Of a stretch of 64,000 nt of DNA, positions 19,377 through 27,824 are shown piece by piece; position 1 is the stretch's first letter; every line of letters begins with the position of its first letter. The stretch is from Leptospira ilyithenensis. GTDB taxonomy: Bacteria > Spirochaetota > Leptospiria > Leptospirales > Leptospiraceae. Location of the stretch: NCBI RefSeq assembly GCF_004771005.1, contig NZ_RQHV01000007.1, positions 97,269-161,268 on the forward strand. Reading direction: 5' to 3'. Made by a program: the position numbers and the translations under genes. The notes under the pieces were generated by a model, which was given only the letters and a program-made list of their open reading frames with translations, had not been told where the DNA came from and ran no database searches.

Positions 19377-20081
19377 TTACCAGGGGATTTCTTTTTTATC
19401 TCTGAAGAATTTACCTGTTGCTCCCGTTTCAGGTAATAATGCCGCCCAAACAATGGTTTCTGCACCTTGTTCGATCGTGCGTTCCGCACTAGGACCTCCC
19501 ATATCCGTTCTCACCCAACCAGGGCATACCGAATTGACTTTGATATTTCTTCCTATTGTTTCTTTGGAAACGATGATTGTCAGCGCGTTTATCGCAGATT
19601 TGGAAATCCGATAGGCTGGATAACCCCCGCCCATATCCGACATTTGTCCCATCCCTGAGCTAACATTAACAATACGACCAAAACCGTTTTCTATCATCAT
19701 AGGGAGGAACAACTGGCAGAGACGAAGCGGGCCAACTAGATTTGTTTCCAAGGTTTTCCCAGTTTCTTCTCTGGTAGTTCCGCCGAAACCGTCATGATCC
19801 AGATAAACTCCTGCGTTGTTGATAAGTATGTCGAGTCTGGTATAAGTCTTTTTGATATAATCAAATAAACTCAAGGCGCTTCTTTCATTAGAGACATCCA
19901 AGGGAAAAAAATCGGCCTTTCCTCCTCTGCCTATGATCTCTTCCTGTGTTAGTTTTCCTTCCGCTTTATTTCTGGAAGTGACAATGACAAAGATACCTTC
20001 TGCGGCAAGATCAAGCGCCACTTGTTTGCCTATCCCTCGGTTGGATCCTGTTACGATTGCAATTTTTTCTTTCCGATTCAT
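19377..20081 (-). CDS. Short-chain dehydrogenase/reductase
   Basis: The 234-residue classical SDR has the cofactor motif TGSNRGIGKQ (about 11-20), the NNAG motif, the catalytic Ser in NVSSGMGQ, and the catalytic Tyr/Lys pair in AYRISKSA. An Arg in the TSRNKAE segment after the second strand suggests NADPH preference. The closest general resemblance is to carbonyl-reductase-like SDRs that also carry SSGMGQ. The substrate is unknown. It is transcribed away from a hotdog thioesterase across a gap with two inverted repeats. Confidence 0.9.
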   Translation of the reverse strand: MNRKEKIAIVTGSNRGIGKQVALDLAAEGIFVIVTSRNKAEGKLTQEEIIGRGGKADFFPLDVSNERSALSLFDYIKKTYTRLDILINNAGVYLDHDGFGGTTREETGKTLETNLVGPLRLCQLFLPMMIENGFGRIVNVSSGMGQMSDMGGGYPAYRISKSAINALTIIVSKETIGRNIKVNSVCPGWVRTDMGGPSAERTIEQGAETIVWAALLPETGATGKFFRDKKEIPW

Positions 20082-20164
20082 TCTGCCTCCGAGTCCGGAT
20101 TTTTATCAGATTAAACCGAAAAATCAGGAAATACAATCTGATTTTTTCCAATACAAGAATGCGG

Positions 20165-20183
20165 TTCCCAATTCAATTGGGAA
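20165..20183. promoter_or_regulatory. 19-base palindrome before the thioesterase gene
   Basis: TTCCCAATT and AATTGGGAA flank a single C, ending six bases before the ATG at 20190. It overlaps the place where a ribosome-binding site would be. A second, looser inverted repeat (ATCAGATT near 20104, AATCTGAT near 20132) lies upstream in the same divergent gap. Either could be an operator; the first could also sequester the ribosome-binding site. Confidence 0.5.
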
Positions 20184-20189
20184 AATTCT

Positions 20190-20630
20190 ATGATATCTAC
20201 AACTTCTTTTCCGATTCAAATTCGCTGGGCGGACATTGACCAAAACCATCACCTAAGACATTCCGTTTATTATGATTATGGTGCGATTGCAAGGATTCAA
20301 TTTTTATCAAACTACGGTTTGACGAGTAGTAAATTTACTGAATTGAAAACAGGGCCGATCCTGTTTCGGGAAGAGGCGATCTTCAAACGGGAGATTCATT
20401 TCGAAGATAAGATTACAATCAATGCCGTTTTGACAAAAGCAAGGCCTGATTTTTCCAGATGGAGCATTCAACATAGTATCATTAAGAACGAAGATATACT
20501 TGCCGCCGTGATCAATGTAGACGGTGCTTGGATTGATACTGAGATACGAAAATTAATCGTTCCGAGTGAGTTTGTAAAAGAGGCTTTTTCCAAATTCCCA
20601 AAGGCTCCTCAATTTGAAGTTTTGGATTGA
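20190..20630 (+). CDS. Hotdog-fold acyl-CoA thioesterase
   Basis: The 146-residue protein has the 4HBT pattern: FPIQIRWADIDQNHHLRHSV with the catalytic Asp in the ADIDxNxHL motif, then VYYDYGAIARIQFL, and a central strand with the RPDFSRW turn. These enzymes hydrolyse acyl-CoA thioesters. The gene is divergent from the SDR gene and convergent with the DKNYY gene. The exact acyl substrate is unknown. Confidence 0.85.
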   Translation: MISTTSFPIQIRWADIDQNHHLRHSVYYDYGAIARIQFLSNYGLTSSKFTELKTGPILFREEAIFKREIHFEDKITINAVLTKARPDFSRWSIQHSIIKNEDILAAVINVDGAWIDTEIRKLIVPSEFVKEAFSKFPKAPQFEVLD

Positions 20631-20638
20631 AAAATTTA

Positions 20639-21547
20639 TTAATTACTGTTAGTTTGTCCGGATTCATAAGAAAAATTCTTATCTTTTCCGCACATGCCAG
20701 GATACAGACAATCGGTTTTCTCCACGTCTAACCTGAATGATTTTGCATCCGCTTGTTTTATTTTGACACCTTGCCAAAATACGGATGCATCATCCTTTGC
20801 ATAATCCGAATCCATGGAAATTTTGGAATCCAACGGATTGGGATAAGTCAACGGTTTGAAATCCTTTGTGTTACAGGAAAACGCATGGACTGCTAGAACA
20901 TTGAAATAATAACATCCTCTTTTGTCTTTCGCATAGCTATCGTATAACAAGAATGTTTCGGGATCGGCGTCTTTGATTTTTTCTCCTTTATAGTAGATGG
21001 AATTTTTCGTTTTGATGATATCATAAAATTTCGAATCCAAAACACCGACAGAATCCTTATTTCTTTCTTCCAACTTGATTCCTTCATAATACAAATGTTT
21101 TTCGTCCGTTCCATAATCCGTATCGAGCCCCCGGCTTTTTAAGATTTGAAATGTTTTGGGATCGGAATCTTCCAAAGGAACTAAAACCAATTTGTCTTCC
21201 GTCCAAACTTTCAAATCCAAGGGAATAATGATGATCCAGGCTTTCGGAGAATTGGTTTTTAATTCGGTTTGAGTGGAAATATAATATACACTCTTCTTAT
21301 CTGAAAAATGGGTATGATTCAAAATTTGAAAGGACTTCGGATCTATGTCCGTCAATCGGTTCTCTTTGTAATAGATATGATCGTTGTCTTTGGCAAAATA
21401 ACGATCTAAAATGGTAAATCCTTCCCTATTCGTTGTATCGATTTTATTATTTTCATAATAAGGAAAAAACCAATACTTATAATAGTACCCATTTGAACAG
21501 GATACAAATAGAAGGATTAAAATTAGATAATATTTTCCGAATTGCAT
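20639..21547 (-). CDS. DKNYY-repeat lipoprotein
   Basis: The 302-residue protein has a signal peptide and lipobox (LLFVSC). The body is a series of DKNYY-type repeats, each with a pattern like FAKDNDHIYYKENRL followed by D-P-x-S-F: examples are DIDPKSFQIL, YGTDEKHLYYEGI, NSIYYKGEKIKDADPETF and KDDASVFWQGVKIKQADAKSF. Such proteins are surface or periplasmic and of unknown role. It ends eight bases from the convergent thioesterase stop. Confidence 0.85.
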   Translation of the reverse strand: MQFGKYYLILILLFVSCSNGYYYKYWFFPYYENNKIDTTNREGFTILDRYFAKDNDHIYYKENRLTDIDPKSFQILNHTHFSDKKSVYYISTQTELKTNSPKAWIIIIPLDLKVWTEDKLVLVPLEDSDPKTFQILKSRGLDTDYGTDEKHLYYEGIKLEERNKDSVGVLDSKFYDIIKTKNSIYYKGEKIKDADPETFLLYDSYAKDKRGCYYFNVLAVHAFSCNTKDFKPLTYPNPLDSKISMDSDYAKDDASVFWQGVKIKQADAKSFRLDVEKTDCLYPGMCGKDKNFSYESGQTNSN

Positions 21548-21612
21548 TATGGATTTTTCAGACTCTTTCAGTTTTGTAGATAGTAAGAAGATTTTATTTT
21601 CAGGAAATGGAA

Positions 21613-21651
21613 CTCATTTGCGAAATTCAAGACAATCTTCCCGCAAATGAG
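21613..21651 (-). terminator. Inverted repeat between lipoprotein genes
   Basis: Perfect 10-base arms CTCATTTGCG and CGCAAATGAG with a 19-base loop lie just after the alpha/beta hydrolase stop (minus strand). No T run follows, so a terminator role is likely but not certain. Confidence 0.5.
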
Positions 21652-21671
21652 CAAAAGTAATTGATTCCGGT

Positions 21672-22697
21672 TTATTTGAGTTTAGCCAAGTCTTTGATCC
21701 ATTTTGTGGTCTCAGTTTCGATAAACTTTTTGTCAGTGACGACCCATCTGGACATCAGTACATGCATTCCATCTTCCACTCTGACTTCCCGATTCAAAGG
21801 ATTCGGATTTTTGTCGGCGCCAAACTGAGTAAAGGCGGATCTCATTGCAGAGACGCTTGCGGTAGGATCCTGTTCCGTTTCCGATTTATAATAATATAGA
21901 AGCAGTACCGGACTTGAAATTTTTCCAAATACCTCAGGAACTGCGGCATAATTTTTCAAATCGTTTACACCAACTAACGCAGAGTAATACTGTTCGGGAT
22001 ACCAATAGTCGTTTCTTTGCGGTAATACCTTCGGATTGTCGTTATGACTTGAGCTTCTGATTTTACCTTTAAGTATATGTACAAATGTCAAACCGCCGGG
22101 ATAATTGTACAACCCGAGCCCTCCCGCAGTAGGAGCATAAAAGGGATTTCCCAATACAAGTCCGTCTACTTCTTCCGGAAATTCGGAAGCGAGCCAAGTG
22201 CCTAGTAGTCCTCCGAGCGAAGATCCGAATACAACCACTTTGTCCCCTTGGCCCTGCATCATATGCAACGCTTCACTGGCAGAATCCAGATAATCCGAAA
22301 ATTTTTGCGCTGCCTGGTCTTCTTTGTTGGTTCCGTGACCCGGGAGTCGGAGCAGATAGGTATTTGCTTTGAAAGTTTTCGCCAGTTTTTCCATCACTTC
22401 TTCACCTTCTGCCCGTGAGGCGCCGAAACCGTGAATGTATAAAAAAGCCAAAGGAGTTTTTTTGCCGAAGCTAATGTATTTTTCTTCGTTGCCCGGTCTG
22501 TGTCCCTTTTCCTTGCTCAATCGGAGTTTTGTCTGGTAAAATTCTTCAAAACTGATTTTAGGAACATCTTTTTTGGGAGTATAATTCGGTCTCCCGGCAC
22601 AAAAAGAAAAAATGACAAAAACGGCTGTTAGTGTGACAAATCGGAGAAAAAATCTTCTCCTGGAAATTAGAGCATTCTTAGCATTCATAACTGCCAT
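21672..22697 (-). CDS. Alpha/beta-hydrolase lipoprotein (esterase/lipase-like)
   Basis: The product has 341 residues from the ATG at 22697, which has GGGAG five bases upstream; a TTG at 22715 is less likely. A basic N-terminus and hydrophobic segment end in VIFSFC, a probable lipobox. The hydrolase domain has LAFLYIHGFGASRAEGEEV (oxyanion HG), the nucleophile elbow VFGSSLGGLLG with the catalytic Ser, and a late GMHVLM that would supply the His. It resembles carboxylesterases and monoacylglycerol lipases. It probably acts in the periplasm or at the membrane on lipid esters. Confidence 0.85.
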   Translation of the reverse strand: MAVMNAKNALISRRRFFLRFVTLTAVFVIFSFCAGRPNYTPKKDVPKISFEEFYQTKLRLSKEKGHRPGNEEKYISFGKKTPLAFLYIHGFGASRAEGEEVMEKLAKTFKANTYLLRLPGHGTNKEDQAAQKFSDYLDSASEALHMMQGQGDKVVVFGSSLGGLLGTWLASEFPEEVDGLVLGNPFYAPTAGGLGLYNYPGGLTFVHILKGKIRSSSHNDNPKVLPQRNDYWYPEQYYSALVGVNDLKNYAAVPEVFGKISSPVLLLYYYKSETEQDPTASVSAMRSAFTQFGADKNPNPLNREVRVEDGMHVLMSRWVVTDKKFIETETTKWIKDLAKLK

Positions 22698-22863
22698 AAG
22701 GTCTCCCGCTGTCAAAATCCTGTAAAGACGGAAAAATTGTGGAAATTTATATCAATAGAGAATTGCGTTCTCTTTCGGTTTCCGCCAGGAAAAATCCTTT
22801 GCACGAGAGAGCGTGTACGGAAAAAGGTAGTAAATACCCCATCGTTAGAAGGAACATCCCTGA

Positions 22864-24030
22864 ATGTATACCCAATTCACTGAACAACAACTGGAAATCA
22901 GAGACTTAGTTCGCAATTTTGTTAGAAAAGAAATCCCTCATGAAGTTGCTTTACATTGGGATGAAAAAAATGCCCACCCCACCGAACTCATCAATAAAAT
23001 GCGTTCCGAACTTGGAATTAACGGTCTAGTCATCCCGGAAGAATACGGCGGATGGGGACTAGGTGCCATCGAACAGTGCCTCGCCATTGAAGAATTATCT
23101 CGTGGTTGTTTGGGGATTTCTCTGGGGTTTGCCTATACTGGTCTTGGAATCCTTCCTATTTTGAAAGGTGCCACGCACGAACAAAAATTGAAATGGCTTC
23201 CTCCCATCGCTGATGGAAAATTAGGAGTTTCATTCTGTTTATCCGAGCCAGGTGCCGGTTCCGACGTTCCCGGTATGAGCACTCGTGCTGAGAAAAAAGG
23301 GGACAAATGGATCATTAACGGTGCAAAACAATGGATCACCGGTGCTTCCGATGCACAGGCATTCACTGTATTTGCTTATACAGACCGTAACCGAGGAACT
23401 CGCGGAGTATCCTGTTTCTATGTTCCGAGAGATGCAAAAGGTTGTATCGTCGGTAAAAAAGAAGATAAATTGGGAATCCGTGCATCTTCCACCCACCAAG
23501 TTATTTTTGAAGATTGTGAAGTTCCTGAAGAGAACTTGATCGGAAAGGAAAACCTTGGATTTGTTTACGCGCTTCAAACATTGAATGCTTCCCGTCCGTT
23601 CGTAGCCGTTATGGGTGTGGGTGTAGCACAAGCGGCACTTGATCATGCAGCGCGTTACGCACGTGAAAGAGAGCAGTTTGGAGTTAAAATCTCCACTTTC
23701 CAAGCAGTTCAACACATGTTAGCCGATATGGCGATCAAAGTGGAAACTGCAAGAGAAATCACTTACAAAGCAGCTCGTTTATCCGATGCCAACGATCCTA
23801 CTCTACCGAAATATTCCGCAATTGCAAAAGCTTACGCTTCCGAATGTGCGATGCAGTGTGCTACGGATGCAGTTCAGATCTTCGGCGGATACGGATATAC
23901 GAAAGAATATCCGGTGGAAAAACTAATGAGAGATGCAAAAATTCTTTGCATCTTCGAAGGAACCACTCAAATCCAAAAGAACGAAATTGCAGCTTACGTA
24001 ATCAAAGACGCAGCTTCCAAAAAAGAATAA
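22864..24030 (+). CDS. Acyl-CoA dehydrogenase
   Basis: This FAD enzyme catalyses the first step of fatty-acid or branched acyl-CoA beta-oxidation. The 388-residue protein has the family signatures SFCLSEPGAGSDVPGM (FAD/acyl contact), a second FAD segment QIFGGYGYTKEYPVEKLMRD, and the catalytic Glu in CIFEGTTQIQ near the C-terminus. Length is typical. An AAGGA lies 11 bases before the ATG. A strong terminator follows. Leptospira live on long-chain fatty acids, so such a gene fits the proposed host. Confidence 0.95.
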   Translation: MYTQFTEQQLEIRDLVRNFVRKEIPHEVALHWDEKNAHPTELINKMRSELGINGLVIPEEYGGWGLGAIEQCLAIEELSRGCLGISLGFAYTGLGILPILKGATHEQKLKWLPPIADGKLGVSFCLSEPGAGSDVPGMSTRAEKKGDKWIINGAKQWITGASDAQAFTVFAYTDRNRGTRGVSCFYVPRDAKGCIVGKKEDKLGIRASSTHQVIFEDCEVPEENLIGKENLGFVYALQTLNASRPFVAVMGVGVAQAALDHAARYAREREQFGVKISTFQAVQHMLADMAIKVETAREITYKAARLSDANDPTLPKYSAIAKAYASECAMQCATDAVQIFGGYGYTKEYPVEKLMRDAKILCIFEGTTQIQKNEIAAYVIKDAASKKE

Positions 24031-24060
24031 TTTCTACGGATAGTTTATCTTTCCTCCCGA

Positions 24061-24104
24061 AGGCCGCTAGGACACTGAACAATGTGGAATAGCGGTCTTT
24101 TTTT
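24061..24104 (+). terminator. Rho-independent terminator after the acyl-CoA dehydrogenase
   Basis: Arms AGGCCGCTA (24061-24069) and TAGCGGTCT (24090-24098), with one G-T wobble, are followed by a run of seven T. Confidence 0.85.
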
Positions 24105-24154
24105 ATTCAAATTCACTCTTCAACTTCTGTCGAAAAGATATTAAAAAACCCAAT

Positions 24155-24390
24155 GCAAAAAATTATTAAAAAGCAAAGACGAATACGGAGAATTGGTGAT
24201 CGCTTTCGCCAAAACCAACCAAAACACCAAGAAAGTATTAATCAGTGTTTTGCGATCCGCGGAAGAAGTCGCCGTTCTTTCGGAGAAAATACATTCTGCG
24301 ATTCAAAATATTTCCGCATCTATAAAAGGGATCGTATCCATGTCGGAGAAAGCCTCCAAGGCTGCTGACTCCGGTTTCCGTTATAAATGA
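24155..24390 (+). pseudogene. Methyl-accepting chemotaxis protein remnant (central part)
   Basis: One frame reads KSKDEYGELVIAFAKTN, then a heptad-like helix through EKIHSAIQNISASIKGI and SEKASKAADSGF before a TGA. This matches the HAMP exit and the first signalling helix of a chemoreceptor. There is no sensor domain before it and no hairpin tip after it, and the best start would be an internal GTG at 24193. It is best read as a fragment rather than a 65-residue gene. Confidence 0.65.
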
Positions 24391-24479
24391 AACAAGGCAG
24401 GATTTATTTTTCGCAGTTTACAAAGAAGCAAATCAAAAAGGTTTTTTTAAATAAGAGATAGAGTTGATCTATCCTGCTT

Positions 24480-24505
24480 GCCCGCCATAACAAGGTTATG
24501 CGGGC
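24480..24505. repeat. GC-rich hairpin
   Basis: GCCCGCCATAAC and GTTATGCGGGC pair around an AAG loop with one bulged C. It lies downstream of the minus-strand gene at 24548 and may end its transcript, though no T run follows directly. Confidence 0.5.
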
Positions 24506-24547
24506 GAGAGATCTGTGGTAAATGCGAACCGATTTAATCTGTTAAGT

Positions 24548-25369
24548 TTAAAGCGGATCGGTTTCCGGTACGACTGTAGGACCATTCTCCTGATTGGAAT
24601 TCAAAGGTTTGGCATTTTCGTTCGTATTCGTAGATGAATTGTTGTTTTGAGGAATGTAAGGATCGTTTGTGTTCTGGTCGGATGAAAAAGGATTTTTGAA
24701 TCCGTCAGCACTGTTCAACCAGGTATTGTCTTCTTTCGGTTTGTCTTCACTCGGAAAACTGTCAATCGGTCGGATGGTAATGGAAATGTATTGGATCGCC
24801 TTTTCGTCTTTTACCGGATCCAGATATGCCAGACTGTCATTTCTCCATCGGTAGCGGGCCCTAGGTTCCATCCTGAATGTTTTCATAATCAGATCCAAAT
24901 CTCTTGCATAAACTCCATATTGTTTTCTGGGGGTCTTTGCCTGAATCACATAATACATGTTACCTTTCTTATGAAATAAAAACCTATTGGAAACAACTAC
25001 TTTGTTTTCCACATAATGTAGAACTAAAAATACAGTTTCATCGAAACCGGGGATTTCTTCTTCCAGGCTTTTTTCCCGAACCACTTTCAGGTCGGGATAC
25101 TTTTGCAAAAATGTATCAATCGATTCTTCGATGAAACGATCCAAATCGTAATCTTTGGTTCTGCGAACCACATCGATTTGAAGGATTGCCTCTCTGTTTG
25201 CTTTTGCAAATTGAATTCTGGCAGTATCATGGTTGCGAAGCACGGCCTTCGACCAACCTCTCGGGTATTCAAAGGCAAATCCCAAAGAATCTTCGATCCA
25301 AGTTCCTGCAAAAACGGGAACACTGAAAACCAGTAGTAGGGTGGTGAGAAAAACGCGCGCATTCATCAT
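24548..25369 (-). CDS. Secreted protein with PsbP/DcrB-like domain
   Basis: The 273-residue protein has a classical signal peptide ending VPVFAG. The region from WIEDSLGFAFEYPRGW to about residue 165 has the alternating strands of a PsbP/DcrB-like fold, a common extracytoplasmic domain of unclear function. The last 70 residues are low complexity, rich in Asn, Ser and Pro, and probably disordered. It stands between a hairpin and the epimerase gene upstream, with 27 bases separating them, so cotranscription is likely. Function unknown. Confidence 0.75.
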   Translation of the reverse strand: MMNARVFLTTLLLVFSVPVFAGTWIEDSLGFAFEYPRGWSKAVLRNHDTARIQFAKANREAILQIDVVRRTKDYDLDRFIEESIDTFLQKYPDLKVVREKSLEEEIPGFDETVFLVLHYVENKVVVSNRFLFHKKGNMYYVIQAKTPRKQYGVYARDLDLIMKTFRMEPRARYRWRNDSLAYLDPVKDEKAIQYISITIRPIDSFPSEDKPKEDNTWLNSADGFKNPFSSDQNTNDPYIPQNNNSSTNTNENAKPLNSNQENGPTVVPETDPL

Positions 25370-25396
25370 ATTTAATATCGGCCTAATCCCTCTCTA

Positions 25397-26362
25397 TTAT
25401 TTATACTGGGCTGTACCTTTTCGCAAGTCCCATTTGGGGATTAAGTGTAAATCTCTCCAAGATTCCTCGGAATAGGCTTCTATGGAATGAAGTAAAGGCC
25501 CCAGAGGGGATTCATGGTAGGGAAGCCGCTGCAGCTTTCGCAGAATCTTGTAAAATAAATCAAATATGGGAACAAAAAAAGGAAGCACTGGCAAACCAAG
25601 GAGCCCCCATCTCGGCTTTCTATGAGTTTTAAATTCTTCTATGACCTGCTGGATGGTAACGGATTCCGGATGGGATAAGACATAAACCGGTTGGATGGAA
25701 GCACCTGTCAAAGCTCTGTCGATCCAAGCTGAAATAGCAAGGTTCAGATCTTCTATGTGGATGATGGATTTCGGGCTTTGATTTTTGATTTTGGGATAAA
25801 ATCCTTTTTTGTACAAAGAAAATAATTTTTGTATGAAACTTTTTGAACTCAACCCATAAACAGATGCTATACGGAATATGGAATAGGGTATCCTCGCGTC
25901 TCTAAGATACTCTTCCGCTGCTATTTTTGATCTTGCATACACAGTGGAACCTAACATGGGACTTGTGGTATAAATCGGTTCTTCTTGCGCTCCGTATACG
26001 GATACTGAACTTGCGAGTAACATCGCTTTGGAATGTTTTTCCTTTGCAAATGCTGCCAGATGTTTGGTAGATTCCGCATTGATTGTGAAAAAATCTTTTT
26101 CGGATAATTTCGATCCCGATACCGCCCCTGCCAAATGTATGATCAGATCGATCGGCTCGGCAATCTGAAAATCTTTTGTCGATTGGATTGCGGTTAAATC
26201 CCTTTCGTAAAATTTAAAATTCTTATGATGCCGGATGGTTTCCGAGATCCTTCCGTATTCTTTGCCTATGGCAATGATTTTATACTTTTCTAAAACGGAT
26301 TCAATGAGTCTTCGTCCTAGAACTCCTGAACCTCCTGTGATTAGCACATTCATCTTTTTCAT
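25397..26362 (-). CDS. NAD-dependent epimerase/dehydratase family protein
   Basis: An extended SDR of 321 residues from the ATG at 26362 (six bases after the upstream stop); an ATG at 26353 is also possible. It has the Rossmann motif NVLITGGSGVLGRRL, the catalytic SSVSVYG and YARSKIAAE segments with the Tyr/Lys pair, and a C-terminal substrate domain. Likely substrates are nucleotide sugars or related carbohydrates. It follows the DUF445 gene as a second operon member. Confidence 0.85.
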   Translation of the reverse strand: MKKMNVLITGGSGVLGRRLIESVLEKYKIIAIGKEYGRISETIRHHKNFKFYERDLTAIQSTKDFQIAEPIDLIIHLAGAVSGSKLSEKDFFTINAESTKHLAAFAKEKHSKAMLLASSVSVYGAQEEPIYTTSPMLGSTVYARSKIAAEEYLRDARIPYSIFRIASVYGLSSKSFIQKLFSLYKKGFYPKIKNQSPKSIIHIEDLNLAISAWIDRALTGASIQPVYVLSHPESVTIQQVIEEFKTHRKPRWGLLGLPVLPFFVPIFDLFYKILRKLQRLPYHESPLGPLLHSIEAYSEESWRDLHLIPKWDLRKGTAQYK

Positions 26363-26367
26363 AAGAT

Positions 26368-27585
26368 CTATAGAAAATAAATTTGGGACCAACCCACTAC
26401 CGCTCCCAACGCGGCACCCACAAGAATCAAAAGCATCTCGTCTTCCTGGAAAGCGGATCTGAGTATCGATTCAAATTCATCGGGAGGCAAACTTGCCATT
26501 CTTTCTCCCATCGTTTTTTCCAGTTCCATTGCCTCTCCCAAATAAGTCTCTAATTCGGAAGAATTTTGAATGGCAGTTTCGGACATTGTCTTTGCAATCT
26601 TTTCTTTCACGACTTCATAGTTTTCCCATCTACCCGAGGCATAAAGAATCGGTTTGGCAAGTGTAGTGATATTGTCGACTTGTTTGAGTATTGCCCTGCG
26701 AATGGTTTCTAAAATTTCACCAGCTGCCTTTCCGAAAACCAATTCTTCCATGATATTTTTAGGTGTGAGTATTTTTTCTGCAACTAACTTTGCATAAAGT
26801 AGAGAAACTGCCCTTTGGCGTTTTAGAAAAAGTCCCTGGTAAGTAAATATTCCCAAAATTTTTGTAGGGTAGAGCGGTCTGAATATCATTTCCAGCGCCA
26901 GATAATTTGTCAGATACCCGACGATTACACCTTGCAGCGGCAAAGTCCACCAAATGGGGAAATACATCCAAATCACCATTTGAATGAGCCCGAGCAAAAA
27001 TCCGAAATAAAATCCCGACCTTTCGATGAATTTGAATTCAGGTGCGCCCACTTCCTGAAAAAGTTCAACCACCAAACTCACATTATCTCCCGATAGCTTT
27101 TTCAAAACCAATGTTTTTACATCAAACAAGGAATCAATATCAGCTTGTAGTTTACGGATTACTTTTCGGATGGTAAACCCGGTTTCTCTTTTTACTTTAT
27201 GATAAATTTCCTCTTTTACCAAATCGGGCAACATAGGCCAGATTCTGGAATCCATACTTTCCGCAAATTCATACATGGATTCTTTGATGGAGGGATCAAT
27301 CGAAGGTAAAAATTCCTTTTCAGCGCGAACGGGATCGACTTTTAAAAACACTTCTTGAATGTTTAACAACCGTTCCGTGATTACGTCCACGGACTTACTC
27401 GCCATCTTATGGGCTTTTCTGGGAATGATCCCCTGCCAGCCCAAGTAAGGAGGAAACCCCCAAAATTTGATAGGGTAAAATGTCATCTTCAGGGCAAGCC
27501 AATTGGTCACCCAACCTACGAACCCATAAGTGAACGGAATGCATAATAGTTTCAGGGTTTCCAGACTCACTAGTTCGTGCGGCAT
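26368..27585 (-). CDS. DUF445 family membrane protein
   Basis: From the ATG at 27585 the protein has 405 residues. It shows an internal duplication: GWVTNWLALKMTFYPIKFWG with GWQGIIPRKAHKMA in the first half, and GYLTNYLALEMIFRPLYPTK with YQGLFLKRQRAVSL in the second. Transmembrane segments lie at the N-terminus, in the middle and at the extreme C-terminus. This is the DUF445 (YheB-like) plan. The frame is open up to 27711, but that extension reads like non-coding sequence. Function unknown; presumably in the inner membrane. Confidence 0.85.
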   Translation of the reverse strand: MPHELVSLETLKLLCIPFTYGFVGWVTNWLALKMTFYPIKFWGFPPYLGWQGIIPRKAHKMASKSVDVITERLLNIQEVFLKVDPVRAEKEFLPSIDPSIKESMYEFAESMDSRIWPMLPDLVKEEIYHKVKRETGFTIRKVIRKLQADIDSLFDVKTLVLKKLSGDNVSLVVELFQEVGAPEFKFIERSGFYFGFLLGLIQMVIWMYFPIWWTLPLQGVIVGYLTNYLALEMIFRPLYPTKILGIFTYQGLFLKRQRAVSLLYAKLVAEKILTPKNIMEELVFGKAAGEILETIRRAILKQVDNITTLAKPILYASGRWENYEVVKEKIAKTMSETAIQNSSELETYLGEAMELEKTMGERMASLPPDEFESILRSAFQEDEMLLILVGAALGAVVGWSQIYFL

Positions 27586-27824
27586 TGTGGAATCCAAAGG
27601 ATGGGGGATTTCCCATAATGAAATCCATTTCTCATCTCCATTTACGAAAAAAATCGTATTTTTTATACTCAATGCGACATAGTATCGGCAAATATTTGAC
27701 ACAAAAGACAAAAATTGTTTGTGTTTTGTACAATTAAAACTAGTATCTACGCAGAAATGAAAAAGTAGCGAAATTCCGTACTTTTAATTTGTAAAAGAAA
27801 GCGAATCTTTTGAGGGGAAAATTT

